64,000 nucleotides of DNA from Tridacna crocea. Taxonomy: Eukaryota; Mollusca; Bivalvia; Cardiida; Cardiidae. Shown one piece after another: positions 42,327 to 54,108 of the stretch; within the stretch, counting starts at the first letter, position 1; each line of letters starts with the position of its first letter. A program made the translations under genes and the position numbers. The DNA lies in assembly GCA_943736015.1 (NCBI GenBank), contig OX031071.1, positions 31,218,619 to 31,282,618 of the forward strand. Direction: 5' to 3'. Below the pieces are notes generated by a model, which made no database searches, was not told the DNA's origin, and was given only the letters and a program-made list of their open reading frames with translations.

Positions 42327-42589
42327 GTTGTCGTACTTTCAATTTTGACGAGTCGAACATTTTAATAATGTGGTACTGCAGTTTCCTTTTAGTGTTGTAG
42401 GTACGGTGGTAGGCGCCCTTTTAAACTTTATTTCATTTAAATGATGTCCGTCCGAGCACCTATCCATGTGTTTCCAGACTTCGAAGTCTTCATATTATCT
42501 TCTGACCGAGCCATTCAGGGATATCGGTTTTAGGTATAATTGACCGTTAACATTAAAGATGGAAATAGGAATTTCTGCGGAAGACAAAT

Positions 42590-42780
42590 CAAGATCAAAC
42601 ATCACAAACTGTAAAGTCTTGTTTGAAACCTGTACTGTCCGGTTGTTTAGTAAAGCCTCTAGGGGTAAAAATCATGCACAGATCAAGATCAGACTGCACA
42701 AAATGTAAAGTCTGATGTGAAACCTATGCAGTCAGATTATTCAGTCAAGTCCCAGAGATAAAAAGAAAATCTGTAAAAAA
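42590..42780. repeat. Two tandem fragments of the GATCAAGATCAG hairpin family
   Basis: AATCAAGATCAAACATCAC...GTCCGGTTGTTTAGTAAAGC and AGATCAAGATCAGACTGCAC...CAGTCAGATTATTCAGTCAAG are laid out like the 92-bp satellite unit at 59895-61105. They are about 80 bp apart. Confidence 0.6.
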
Positions 42781-42790
42781 GGACATAAAT

Positions 42791-43042
42791 GAGCCATGCT
42801 CTGGGAAAAGGGGGCTTAATGCATCTGCGAAATGTATCGACTCAGATCAGCCTGCACTGTCCGCGTAGGCTGATCTGGGCCGCCACTTTTCGCTATTGAA
42901 CAATTTTCTGTATGTCAAAGGACTGGTCTAATTAATGATTCAGTTGGTTGTTAAATGAAATGGATATTATGAGTCTATAAGTATGTAATGGTTTATTTGG
43001 TACCATGGATGTATTAAGCTTCCTTTTGTCACAGCATAACTC
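42791..43042 (+). mobile_element. MITE2, full length
   Basis: Both ends are present (GAGCCATGCTCTGGGAAAAG and TTTTGTCACAGCATAACTC). The core hairpin is well kept: CAGATCAGCCTGCAC...GTAGGCTGATCTG. It starts segment X copy 2. Confidence 0.7.
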
Positions 43043-43735
43043 ACATGTATTCAACATAGATCTACGCCACATGTTTTGTCGTCTGTTAACGGTCTTAAAT
43101 ATAGATCTGGGTAATATTTTGTCATCTAAATAGTTTAGTGGATACAATGGAAGTTTTAAGAATTGATAAACTGTTTGATTACCAAAAAGGGCAGATAAAG
43201 ATCAGACAGCATGGAAATTCAGCTGATCTTTGTCTATTACCTTCGCAAAGTATATCGGAGTTTGTAATAGACTGGATTTTTCTATGACTATTCCATAATG
43301 GAAGAAATTGTAGACAATAAATTTCATGTTGCTTAACCTTTACCACACAGCGACCCTGAGAAAACAATGTGGGAAAAGAAGAAAATACTGATAACCAACA
43401 TAATTTTCTACCCTTCCAAACACAAATGAAAAATCCTCTCTGAATAGGTAACTTAATGGATTTGCTAAAAGGTTTGGCCCAGATCAATTTCCGTATGTCA
43501 AAGGAAATGTCTACCTCATGATTAAGACGGCTGTTTAAAAAAGTCGCTAATATAAACAATAATGGATCCATCATACATCATAGAGAAAAGCCCCCTTTTG
43601 TCAGAGCACGGAATTTAGTCATATTTATTTTGTTCTCTGCAATTTGCTTTCAGTTTGAAAGAGTCTAAACTGGTAGCGTGTGGTAACGAGACAAAGAACA
43701 GAGAATTCATTCAAGTACTTAGGCCTCCGGCCCAT
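43043..43735. repeat. Segment X, copy 2
   Basis: It is collinear with 36840-37560 and 47897-48600, including the HE1/MITE2 composite at 43333-43690 (MITE2 at 43428-43612, lacking the core hairpin). Confidence 0.65.
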
Positions 43736-44585
43736 AATACTACACAGTACTACCTTATCATCATAATGTAAGAGTGAAAATATCTAAACACATATATGTT
43801 GAATTTACCAAACGACAAAATGTAGACTTGACAAAATTAAAGGCCCTTGCAGACGACAATTTAGTTGTTTATAATTGCAATGATTGAACTTGTCTAAATA
43901 AAACGATAGGAAAGATAGTGAGAAAAGGAAAAAAAAACAATGGTTACCCATGTAACATGCATACATTTGTTAACTATCAAACAACAAAACTGTAGACTTG
44001 ACTAAATTCAAAGCGTCACTATACGACAATCTAGATGTAAGTGTAATCACTAAACTTGTCTTTTGAATGCTTTAAAATAACCGTCGGATGCTGAGAGAAT
44101 GCTGGATACCTATACACATATTTTCTCCCCCCCCACAATGTTTTCAAAAGACTTTTATTTAAGCGTCGTTAAAACTCAGAATGGTATGGTAAACAGGATA
44201 CAGCCATTTCTATACTTAGACCTTTGGCCCATGATACAACACAATACAACATTTTCCTCATAATGTACAGACTGAAAAGATATATATACATATATTATAT
44301 GTTAACTTTACCACACGACAAAATATAGACTTAAACTAAATTAAAAGCATTTGCAGACGACAATATAGTTGTATCTGTAATGAATGAGCTTATCTTTAAT
44401 ACGATAGAAAACATTGTGAGAAAAGGAGAAAACAATGGTTACCCGTGTTTTTTCCTCTCCCTCAATGTCTTCAAAACGCTTTTCCCAAAGGGTCGTCAAG
44501 ACTCGGTATGGTATAGTCAACAGAACAGAATGGAACACTCATTTAAATACTTAGACCTCCGGCCCATAATGTAATACCCCCATTC
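43736..44585 (-). repeat. Three diverged HE1-containing tandem blocks
   Basis: Blocks starting near 43725, 43975 and 44205 share ACTTAGRCCTYYGGCCCATRAT, CATCATAATGTAAGAGTGAA-like spacers and an HE1 left part (TTTACCAAACGACAAAATGTAG). Palindromes are worn. The best is at about 44405-44475. Confidence 0.5.
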
Positions 44586-44594
44586 CACTAGGCC

Positions 44595-44640
44595 GCGATC
44601 TACGGCGCTCTGTGCGCTCATACAGAGCGCCGTAGATCGC
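44595..44640. repeat. Perfect 19-bp-arm hairpin
   Basis: GCGATCTACGGCGCTCTGT (44595-44613) and its exact complement (44622-44640) surround an 8-base loop, GCGCTCAT. Confidence 0.85.
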
Positions 44641-45164
44641 CTCAGATCGCTGCCGGATTGGTGATTATGAGGACACTCCCGCTCAGATAACAACCAGATG
44701 ACGCTCCACCGGCGATCAAGAAACGACCATTGAGATCCGATAGCGATTGAACAGTACATAGTCACTATCGTAGCTTCGCTGGGTGTTGCGACCTTATGCG
44801 ACCTGTTTTCGCTCCGTTAGCGACCCGAGGCTTTGACGCTCCTTTCACTCCTTCCCCTGGGTGGCATACTGTAGTTGACTACAGAATTTATTGTACCTAC
44901 GCCAGGTGGTCTCTAAATGCGAAATGCTGATATGATGACTTTGTAGGATTAAGGTCCCTCTGTGCTCGAGACATATACATGTATGGTATGGACCATTAGA
45001 GAAAAAGAATCGGATACAAGGAAATCCGGGTACAAGCCCCAGGCTCTTCTTCGAATATACATGTACCTCCTTGGTATGCCCAGTGTAAAGCACCGACAGA
45101 CGCAAAGCTACCTCTCGGTTCCAAACCAGTCCACCTTGTGGGAAACACAAGGAGTCTCAGAAAG

Positions 45165-45242
45165 GTCCTGGTTGGGCCGGGTATCAAACTTCGGGCTTCA
45201 GGATTGAAAGTCCAGTATTTTACCACTGCACTACCGGTCTTA
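45165..45242 (-). mobile_element. tRNA-like SINE head
   Basis: The minus strand reads GGTAGTGCAGTGGTAAAATAC (A-box) and AAGTTTGATACCCGG (B-box-like). Confidence 0.55.
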
Positions 45243-45283
45243 GAGACAGACATTCTGTTATGTGGTCCTCCAAAAGCGCGATC

Positions 45284-45425
45284 GGAGCGCCATCATATCT
45301 CCACTTGATTGTAATGGAGCGCTATCCTATCGCCGCTTGATCCTAACAGGCCGCTATCATATCGCCGCTTGATCGTATGGGAGCGCGATCATATCGCCAC
45401 TTGATCGCAACGGAGCGCTACTGCA
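45284..45425. repeat. 32-bp minisatellite, about 4.5 copies
   Basis: GGAGCGCTATCATATCGCCG-type units start at 45284, 45316, 45349, 45380 and 45412. Confidence 0.7.
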
Positions 45426-45470
45426 TCTCTGATGGTCGCTATCGGATCACATAGGAGCGAAAAGAAAACA

Positions 45471-47019
45471 TTAACTTCACTTACCGTGTAAACTCAATTT
45501 CCAAGAATCAAGTGACATTTCGCCACTGTACAGACTCTCAAGTGACATACAATCTCAAACACTGTAAACTTCCGGTCCTACAGTGTGATGAAACATATGC
45601 CTAGGTGCACTGACTGCCATTATGCAAAATGTTAAAAATGGCGTCAAACTTCAATGCGATACAATATGCATATACATTCAAGCCTGAAAATAACTTCCCC
45701 TAACTATTTATATACGTAGGTTAATTCTATGGTCTTGTAAATGCAGCCACATAGCTTCGGGATGAATTAGCAATTATTTCCTTTCAATAATTAACCTTTA
45801 CGTGAAAATTTGAAATGATCAATAAAACCAAACTTTGCCATATGGCCAGGACCATTTTTGAGTCGCCTATTTGCTCTCATTGTTGTCGTCCTGATCTATG
45901 GGGTGACGTAAGCATACGTCCGGCTTTGTACTGCTTCCTGTCCCAAGTTCCGGTTACGAGATAAACATAGTTTTCTAATTATTCGGTGAACAATCCAGTT
46001 TTTTTCTGTTGTAAATAATTTACAATTGTGCCTCTGTGATGATGAATATGTCTATAAAGACTGAGTTCTTTAACGGTTCAAACCTTTAAAACAATCATTT
46101 TGTCTGTGTAAGACATCATCTCCAAAAATAGCGCATTACATATATATGTAAAAATAGCTGCCGTCTGCGGACACGCTGAGAAATCTTCAACTACAAGCAT
46201 CTCTTCCGCTTCTATTTGTGGAAAATTCTCAGTGAAAATTGTTTGATAATTACCTATTAGAAGTACACTCTTACTCTCACGATCTTACAAATCCTAACTG
46301 CAAGCCTTAATTATTTCAATTCAACGCTCAACCTGCTGAACTGGCCTTTACTTTCAGCGTGCACCAACCTATGTAGAGAGAGTGCATTGAAGTTCACTAT
46401 GTTTAATTGGTTTTCGTTCATAAAGACAGCCAAATTTGTTAAAATCTGCTGTTTTTCTTTCAATGAGCGATTAATCTAGATCTAGTATTTATTAAACAAC
46501 AATTTATTAGTGCAAGTGCTAGAACGCAAGGTGCTTTTGTAACTGCCAAAATCTGAATTTACACTACGCAGTTCTAACAACCAGCAATCTGAGAAAGTGA
46601 CTTTTTACTCGGCTATAATTCAAATATAATGGAACAGATCAGTGTTTACCCGCTCGAACAACAAGTTCTTTATTGGAGTGTTTGTAATCTTGTAAAGGGT
46701 TTTTGTAACGGGTAATAAAGCGAATCGCAAACATTTAATTTACACCAAAGCTATATAAATGTAGACAAATTTCGATTGGTGTGGAAGAATTAATCCCTGG
46801 GACGTTATAAAACGCAGACAAAGATTAAAGGCTGATGATCATGCTGTTGGGTTATAGATTTTCTTGAGTTGTAGCAGCCACATTCATAGAGTCCATTGCG
46901 GTCAAAACCTCAACCTGGACAACGGCAAAAACAAATTATTTCCAAAGGACAGGTAGATTACGGAGTCAAATATTTGTTTGTGCTCCAAAGGCTACAGTTC
47001 AGTCCAATGGTCATGAAAC
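45471..47019. other. Gene-free stretch, low in repeats
   Basis: I see no gene, RNA or known repeat. It is one of the cleanest single-copy-looking parts of the window and might hold unrecognised non-coding exons. Confidence 0.4.
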
Positions 47020-47290
47020 TGCCCGGCTGTTTGTCTCCATACTATTTTTGATAAAACTGAATATATAGGTCACCTGGGGTGTCATTAGGTCAAAAGGTTG
47101 TCATTAGGTCAAATCAGACGAAACCGTAATTGAGCTGTAGAATCCATTTATATTCAGTCTAATACTTATGAAACTTTGTCAGACCGGGAAGATTAGATAT
47201 GAGCTAGTTGCAAAAGGGCATTTTTGGTCACCAGATCCTATACCAGAAGATAATCTGGTCTTTACTTGTAAAGGGTTGTTGTCTGTGAGT
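47020..47290 (+). mobile_element. Fragment of a tandem-core element
   Basis: GGTCACCTGGGGTGTCATTAGGTCAAA and ...GAAACTTTGTCAGACCGGG are in the style of the 26940-28060 core units. No ends are seen. Confidence 0.4.
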
Positions 47291-47694
47291 AAAAAACGTT
47301 GAACTGATTAAAGCTGGTCCTGGTGCCTAAATTTTAATTTCCATCACAATTTTTTAAAATTTTTTATTGGGACGATGACAATCTGTTATTGTACAGCCGG
47401 ATATTTTGAATTTTAGGATGACAACTCAGAAATATGCTTGCATATAATACTGTCTTGTGATTAAGTTATTTTGTATCTTGAATGCTTTTAATAAATTTGA
47501 ACAAAAAAGGGTAAAAAGGTCTAACCAATTACCCTCCAGGCGACTCTCAGGACTATCAGTCCTTTGATTTCTTATTTTTATCTTAAAGGCGCTGTGTTTT
47601 CAAGACCCTAAAGAAGAAAACTAGTTATCACCATTTTCAAGCTTTTACAAGGTGATTTCTACCCTTATCTTTGCCTTTCAAATTATAAATACAT

Positions 47695-48975
47695 GAACCA
47701 TGCTCTGTTAAATCAGGGCTTAATGCAACTGCAAAAAGTATCGACCTGAACCGTAACTTAATTTTCTGTATGTGAAAGGACCAGTCTATTTCATGATTAT
47801 GTTGGTTGTTAAATGAAGTGGATGTTTTGAGTCCATAAGTACGTAATGGCTTGTTCTCGGAGATGTATTATGCTCCCTTTTGTCAAAGCATAGCTCACAT
47901 GTATTCAACATACATCTACTCTACATATTTTATCGTCTGTTAACGGTCTTAAATATAGACCTGGGTAATATTTTGTCATCTAAAATTGTAAATAGGTAAG
48001 TGAATACAATGACGTTTTAAAGAATAAATATAGTGCTTGATTATCAAACAGAGCAGATAAAAATCAGACAGCATGGAAATTCGGCTGATCTTAGTCTATA
48101 ATCCTCGCGAAGGATATCAGATATCACATAAGAATGGATTTTTTTATATGACTATTTCATAATGGAAGAGATTGTAGACAACAAATTTCATTTCACTTAA
48201 CCTTTACCACACAACAATCCTGAGAAAACTTCTCAAAAAACAATGTGGGAAAAGGAGAAAATACTGGTAACCAGCATTATTTTCCACTCTTCCAGAACCA
48301 AAAGAACAATCCTCTGTGAAATGAGGGCTTAATGCATCAGCTAAAAGTTTCGGCAAAGATCAATTTGTGTATGTCAAAGGAAATGTCTACCTCATGATTA
48401 AGACGGCTGTTCAAAAAAGTGGCTAATATAAATAATAACGGATCCATCATTATGTGATGACTTGTCAGGTATCATACATCACAGAGAGAAGCCCCCTTTT
48501 GTCAGAGCACGGCTCGAGTTTTAGTATTTTAGTCACATTTATTTTGTTCTCTGCAATTGCTTTTAATCTGCACGAGTCTAAACTGGTGGTGTGATTTAAA
48601 CAAATTGTCTTTAAGAGGCCAGAAACACTGCGGTAAAGGGAAAATATTCCGGTAGGAGTGTTTGACTGGGTAGGGTAAAAAATTCGCGTGCATTTCTAAG
48701 AGAGCACTGCAACAAAAGATCTGAAAGTTGATATACGCCTACCTGACCTTATTTTTTCTTTGTAATTTACAATCATGAATACAGTAAATGGTATACCTTC
48801 AAGGCCCGGGGAAGATTTATAAAGAAAACAAGAAGGGCTGTTTTTAGTTTCAATAATGCGTCATTCCACTTTCAGCAATATTTTGGTTATATCACCGCCA
48901 CAGTTCATTTATTGATGTGTTTCCTGGTTTCCATAAGTACTTTGGCACTATAGCAATAAGCGGTCCCTGCACACG
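47695..48975. repeat. Segment X, copy 3, with MITE2 at its head
   Basis: MITE2 (47695-47896) lacks its core hairpin. An HE1/MITE2 composite follows at 48197-48600 (MITE2 48304-48514). The tail to 48975 matches the copy 1 tail at 37560-37950. Confidence 0.65.
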
Positions 48976-48989
48976 CATGGTCTTTATTT

Positions 48990-49066
48990 TATTATCCCCC
49001 GCCGTAGGCGGATGGATATAGTTTTAGCGTTGTCCGTCCTTTCGTCCGTCCGTCCATCCGTCCGTC
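48990..49066 (+). mobile_element. 5' end of a tandem-core element
   Basis: TTATCCCCCGCCGTAGGCGG, a small terminal hairpin, and a TCCGTCCG microsatellite are the start of such an element. It stops abruptly where segment X copy 4 begins. Confidence 0.5.
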
Positions 49067-49448
49067 CTTTTTAAGAATCAATAAACTGTTTGATTATCAA
49101 ACAGAGCAGATAAAGATCAGACAGTATGGAAATTCAGCTGATCTTTGTCTATAATCCTCGCGAAGTATATCAAAGGTTTTATAAGACTGGATTTTTCTAT
49201 GACTATTCCATAATGGAAGAAATTGTAGACAATAAATTTCATGTCGCTTAACCTTTACCACACAACCTTAACCTTTACCTTTACAACACAGCGACCCTGA
49301 GAAAACTTTCTGAAAAAAATGTGGGAAAAGGAGAAAATACTAGTAACCAGAATAACTTTCTGCCCTTCCAAACACCACGAACAATCCTCTGTGAAAAGGG
49401 GACGTAATGCATCTGCTAACAGTTTGGCCCAGGTCAATTTCCGTATGT
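49067..49448. repeat. Segment X, copy 4, truncated
   Basis: It matches 43145-43490. The HE1 start is stuttered (AACCTTTACC repeated at 49249 and 49268). MITE2 begins at 49379 but is cut off at CCGTATGTAT. Confidence 0.6.
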
Positions 49449-49454
49449 ATATCT

Positions 49455-51530
49455 TGGCAAAATAAGGTAAGATTACAATTTTGTTGTTTGGTAGAGTTAA
49501 ATGACCCTTGACTCTTTACCAAATGACAGAGGTTATGATTTGTTCAAAGCAAATACATCTGTTGTTGTTGTTGTATGGTGTTTAACGCCGTTTTCAACAT
49601 TATAACAGTTATATCGCGGCGGCCAGTACATCTATCCATGGTTTTTACGAGTCTTTACCTACCAATTATCCGCGCAATTTTATTTCCAAGCAACTGGCTG
49701 CTTTCCCACATAACCATCTTCAAATCAATGATCAGCGGTGGGAGGGGAATGAAATATGTCGCAATAAACCTAGGACTCGCTGTTCTCAAGTTCCGCACAT
49801 TACCGACCGAGGTATCGGGGCTTTGCAGCAAATAAAGACGTAAAATGGTGGTCAATGATGAAGCTTACCAATGAATATAAAAACAACAATGTTGGAAAAA
49901 TAGAAAAATCCCTCATAAGCGCATTATCTCCCATCCATGATGTTCTTAAAATATTTTATTCCTGTACAGCACAACCCTGACTTTTAACGACTGGTAATCA
50001 GCATTTTATCCTTTCCCCACAATGTTTTCCTGCTCCATCAAGGGTAAATATCACGATTTCTTCTGTGTTTGGGCTGTCGCTTGCAAATGTTTTCTATTTG
50101 GCCAAATGTAAAATACTGTCGCTTAGTAAAGAGTCAAACCAAAGGTACTTTAATAGTAAAAAAATAAACAAACCAAATCAGTGCACTCTAAAAAGTATTT
50201 CATTTGGAATATCTTACATATAAGATAGCAAAAAAAGTATATGATCTGGAATGTCTTACATATAAAATAACATAAAAGTATTTCATTTGGAATATCTTAC
50301 ATATAAAATAGCATCTCCTATCTGTGAAGATACAAGATCAGACTGCATGTTCTGTGTAGTTTGATTTGCGGCTGCATAACTGAATTTCACGGGTTTTTAA
50401 AAGAAAAAAAAACTCTTTATGTTGAAAAATGTAAGTAAAAAAAAACACACTGTGAAAGATGGTGAAAATGATTGAGAATAAATGTTCTCTTTTTCTCACA
50501 ATTGTTATTTTTACCGTCATTCGATCCGAAAACACGTTGAGGCATGCAATTCGTTAAATATTTATAACTTTATATAGTCCTCGACCTGAAAAGAATTACG
50601 TCCTTGGGTTATACACAGTCGCACCATATAAGGATAACAGCATGTTTGAAAAACTGTATGGCGTGATCAGTGTAATAGGAGAAAATCAGTTTCACAATTA
50701 AGAATTCAGTTATACAAAAACTCCCGTATCCGTCCTCTATTACAGGTACAGTGTGACCTTTTCTTATCCTATCAACCTATCTTTCATTTTATGCTGTACT
50801 AAACTGAATCAGAGTCTTTACAAGAAGAGAAAAACTAGACTCCTTAATACCGTAAATAACAAATTGAATGTAGCTTAAAATGCACTTATCCATTATCAAA
50901 ATACTGTTATCCTTTAACATTTTATCGCACAATCCAAAACATGACTTTAAAAAAAAGTTGTATTTCAACTTTATAGTAGGAAAAGGGAAATCTGCTGGTA
51001 ACAAGAAGTTTCTCTTTTTCCACAATGTTTTCTATCTTTGCAAAGACAGCCTCCGTCATTTGAACAATAATTTGTCTAAAATGTTGATATGTAATGGGGC
51101 TTTTAGTTTTAGAAAGGATTATAGGTAGATGTAATGCCTTCAAATGTCTAGAAATTGACCAGCCTGAAATACGTTCATCTTTTATAAAGATATTTAAAAA
51201 GACTTTATTCTTCGAGTGATGAAGTTAACGCTACATAAATTTATCATCGGAGACTTTTTGTTATCTACTGTTATCTATTCAGTGGTATCAGTTTTCTTGT
51301 AACTGACCATTAACATTAAAGATGGAAAAAGGAACTTTTGTAGAAGACAGATCAAGATCAGACACCAAAGATTGTAAAGTCTAGTTTGGAACCTAAGCTG
51401 CTGGGCAAAAAGATCTAAGAAATATACAGATCAAATCAGACTCCGAAAACTATAAAGTTTGATTTGGAATCTTTACTGTCTCCTGGTTTAATCAAGCTTC
51501 TGAGATGGACCGAATTGTTGTGTAATGTAA
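49455..51530. repeat. Segment Y, copy 2
   Basis: It is collinear with 40090-42780. Contents: reversed SINE 49570-49850, HE1 at 49955-50135, a 41-bp triplet repeat (GGAATATCTTACATATAA at 50206, 50248, 50289), and a worn HE1 at 50895-51115. Confidence 0.65.
49570..49850 (-). mobile_element. tRNA-headed SINE, copy in segment Y2
   Basis: The body landmark GGTGTTTAACGCCGTTTTCA sits next to a TTG tract. The decayed head is at 49770-49840. It is orthologous within the duplication to 40329-40635. Confidence 0.65.
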
Positions 51531-52178
51531 AAAGCAAACAGTTACAAGAATTCGAAACTCAAAATTATAGATATGACCATTGAAACCCCCAATGGCGGCC
51601 CCAAATACTGGGGGCAATAGTGGGCAACAGTCAACGCATTTTTAGTATGGAAATCATTTATTTTGTAGATGACAGTTTATTGTTGCACTATTGATCCAAA
51701 AGTTAGTTGCTGGCAGAAGAATTACTTATTAAACGACCGTAAAACAATACATTGTCATCTTCAAAAATGTTTTCCATACTTTTAAAAGGTACCATTTAAA
51801 TTGAAATATATTTCAACACCCGCGTTATCATTATTTTTAGGCTGGAATAATGGTTTTTAGAACTGCTGATATGAATTAATTGTTCCTACTTTACCTGAAA
51901 TGTGGTGAACGATTGAACAAGACCATTGTATCTGTAGGTTAAAACAAAACAAAAAATCCTCCCCGAAAATAAAACATATAAGCCTACAGTATAATTACTA
52001 GGGGTGTCCCAAAACTCCGTGACAAATTTTACAAACGAGCATTTTTTAGCGTCAGGACATTCATTTTCACACATTTCATTCATGGTGATGTTATTTCACT
52101 TTCTATTAAGTCTCCAACGAAATTTTAGCTTTATTTTTTATTTTAAATTCACCAAATTGATTAAAGAAAGTGTCATTT
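51531..52178. other. Gene-free stretch
   Basis: No gene is seen. TAGGGGTGTCCCAAAACTCC at about 51999 resembles a mariner-type end, without transposase or partner. Confidence 0.4.
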
Positions 52179-52331
52179 GCCGGTGTAATGCAGAGAAATG
52201 ACCCCCATTACAAAATGACCCATTGTCATTTTTCGACTTAGAATAATGACCCGGGTCATTTTTGGCTCTACGTCGAGAAATGACCCGTGGGTCATTTTGT
52301 AATGGGGGTCATTTCTCTGCATTACACCGGC
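52179..52331. mobile_element. Foldback MITE with perfect 44-bp terminal inverted repeats
   Basis: GCCGGTGTAATGCAGAGAAA... (52179-52222) and its exact complement (52288-52331) enclose 65 bp that contain more GGGTCATTT/AAATGACCC palindromes. There is no coding capacity. I could not identify a target-site duplication. Confidence 0.75.
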
Positions 52332-52680
52332 GTATACGCCATTTTCTGTACATATGTTTTTGTATATACTCCAATCATGTTTGAATATTTTCGATATTTG
52401 AAATCAATTCTGCTTCATGTTACATGGACGGTTTTTTTTATGAAATTTTGATGTAATCGCAGAAAATTCGAATGTGATCGAGTAAATATCAGACACCATA
52501 CAAACAAATGAACGAAAAAGACAAGTAGAAAATCCGAAATTTGAAATTATGTCGCCAGAAAATTGCGCGCTGCAGCCAACAGTTAATAACTTTTGCATCG
52601 ATCTCAGTGTTACACTCGACTAGACTATAGAACAAATTTGGCATTCTGAAAAGTTTAAAAAATATTACCCGAGCACTGGC

Positions 52681-53120
52681 TTACAAGTGCCATTGCAGTA
52701 AAACAGACTTAAGGGCAGGTGAACGCTGGAAATAGGAGAAAGCAAGACGTGGTTGCCGATTTCTGTAGATGAAAATTCGTGTGATTTTGTGCATTTTTGC
52801 AGATCGGAAACTAACAGTCAGAGAGGCACCGTCCTCAACCTCCATTTCAAGGTCTTTTTTACACAGAATATTTAAATACAAACTGAACATGTCACAAGTC
52901 TGGGCTCCACGTCTGATACCTGATGATAAAAAAAGAAGAAGGTTCACACGTTCCTAGAATTTCTAGCTTGAGTTGAAGCAGACGACGCTCTGTTGGATCC
53001 TCTTTTTATAGCAGATGAGAGACGGTTTAATTTCTTCAAATCAGGAGGAAAGCGAAAGTCCGGTATATGGAAGACACCTCGGACCCCTCCATCCAAGAAG
53101 TTAAAAATTTCTGCACGGAC
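52681..53120 (-). pseudogene. Possible coding exon(s) of unknown identity
   Basis: The minus strand is open from 53120 to a stop at 52944-52946 (about 58 codons), with plausible composition (FLDGGVRGVFHIPDFRFPPD, then KKLNRLSSAIKRGS). A second open frame (52943-52681, 87 codons) follows a good acceptor, TTTTTTTATCATCAG. I recognise no family and see no clean donor linking them. It could be an old transposon protein or chance. Confidence 0.25.
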
Positions 53121-53914
53121 TTACTACTTTGCCTGTCAACCAATAGTCTCCCTGTACTAATGCACAAACATCAATAGTACCGGTCAGAAAATGATGAAAA
53201 ATGAAAAAGGAAAAAAAAGAAAATCTAACTTTGTCCGCTCTTCCCACTTCACTTTCGCGTACAGAAAGCAATAGAATCATTTTGTCCCAATTTCTACTTC
53301 GTGCAGGGACAATTGAACCTTGTCATGTATGAATTCGTACCTTGCCCGACAAAATGAGAATTCCTACTTTGGCTGCTGAGAATAAACTAGATGGGTTTAA
53401 CAGATAATAGAGATCAGTTTTCAAAAGCGCAGTCGATCCACACTGTCCGATACTGTGAGATTTTCTCTGGTAAAAAAAAGAAACCCTTGATATTGCATTA
53501 TTTTGTAGTTTTACCGATTACCATAAAACCACAATTTTTACCAGTCCAGGCCCGTATTTCAATCAGAAGTTGTTTTGTTTTCAAATTTAGAATATTCTTG
53601 AGACTGAGACTAAGAACGTTCTTAAAAATGGTTGGCGAATACGAATCCCGAACTGTAATGATTTGCCGACAGACAACAGATAGATATTCATTAAACGATG
53701 GGATTTCCGTGAAAGTTGGTTAGACGTATGTTTTCAAAGTTTAACAAGAAAGTGTTGATCTACACCTTCGTCGTCGATTGAGCTTTGTTGCTTCATGTGG
53801 GAATGGAAAAATATCTTCATTTGTAAGACAGACCATTCACGTTTTCTGTTTCTTTACTTTTTTTTTAAGAAATCCTTTTGGTTATTCTTATGGTATCCAT
53901 CTCACTTTGCACTG
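53121..53914. other. Gene-free stretch
   Basis: A 110-codon frame (53391-53723) overlaps the repeat-like phrase TTCTTGAGACTGAGACTAAG and shows no family resemblance, so I do not call it a gene. Confidence 0.4.
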
Positions 53915-54108
53915 CCCTTCGAACTCGTTCTTTGTCCAGATCTATTCCTACTTTGCGCCCTCATTTTCAAGGAACACCCTTCGAACTCGTTCTTTGTCCA
54001 GACCTATTCCCACTTTTCTCCCTCATTTCAAAGGAATACCCTTCGAACTCGTTCTTTGTCCAGACCTATTCCCACTTTGCTCCCTCATTTCCAAGGAAAA
54101 CCAATGTT
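53915..54108. repeat. 62-bp tandem repeat, three copies
   Basis: CTTCGAACTCGTTCTTTGTC starts units at 53918, 53980 and 54042. All three frames stay open for a while, producing chance ORFs. Confidence 0.75.

Larger units (their letters stand above)
40090..42780. repeat. Segment Y, copy 1 of an old duplication
   Basis: It is collinear with 49455-51530. Shared parts include AAGACTACAATTTTGTTGTT, a reversed SINE, an HE1 copy, a ...AATCAGAGTCTTTA block, another HE1-like copy, and TTAACATTAAAGATGGAAA. Immediately after it comes segment X copy 2. Confidence 0.65.
44586..45470. mobile_element. GC-richer unclassified element with GATCGC motifs
   Basis: It starts with a long perfect hairpin, carries many GCGATC/GATCGC and GGAGCGC motifs, contains a SINE head, and ends in a 32-bp minisatellite. 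It stands out from the AT-rich surroundings. Family unknown. Confidence 0.4.

Noticed and set aside
49018-49066. Simple microsatellite origin for the GTCC tract
   Set aside because: It sits at the normal position next to the 5' end of a tandem-core element, so it is part of that element.
53003-53016. TATA box (minus strand)
   Set aside because: CTATAAAAAGAGG lies within an open frame and no start region or gene follows convincingly.
53391-53723. 110-codon gene
   Set aside because: It includes a repeat-like GAGACTGAGACTAAG phrase and a poly-K stretch, with no domain or splice context.
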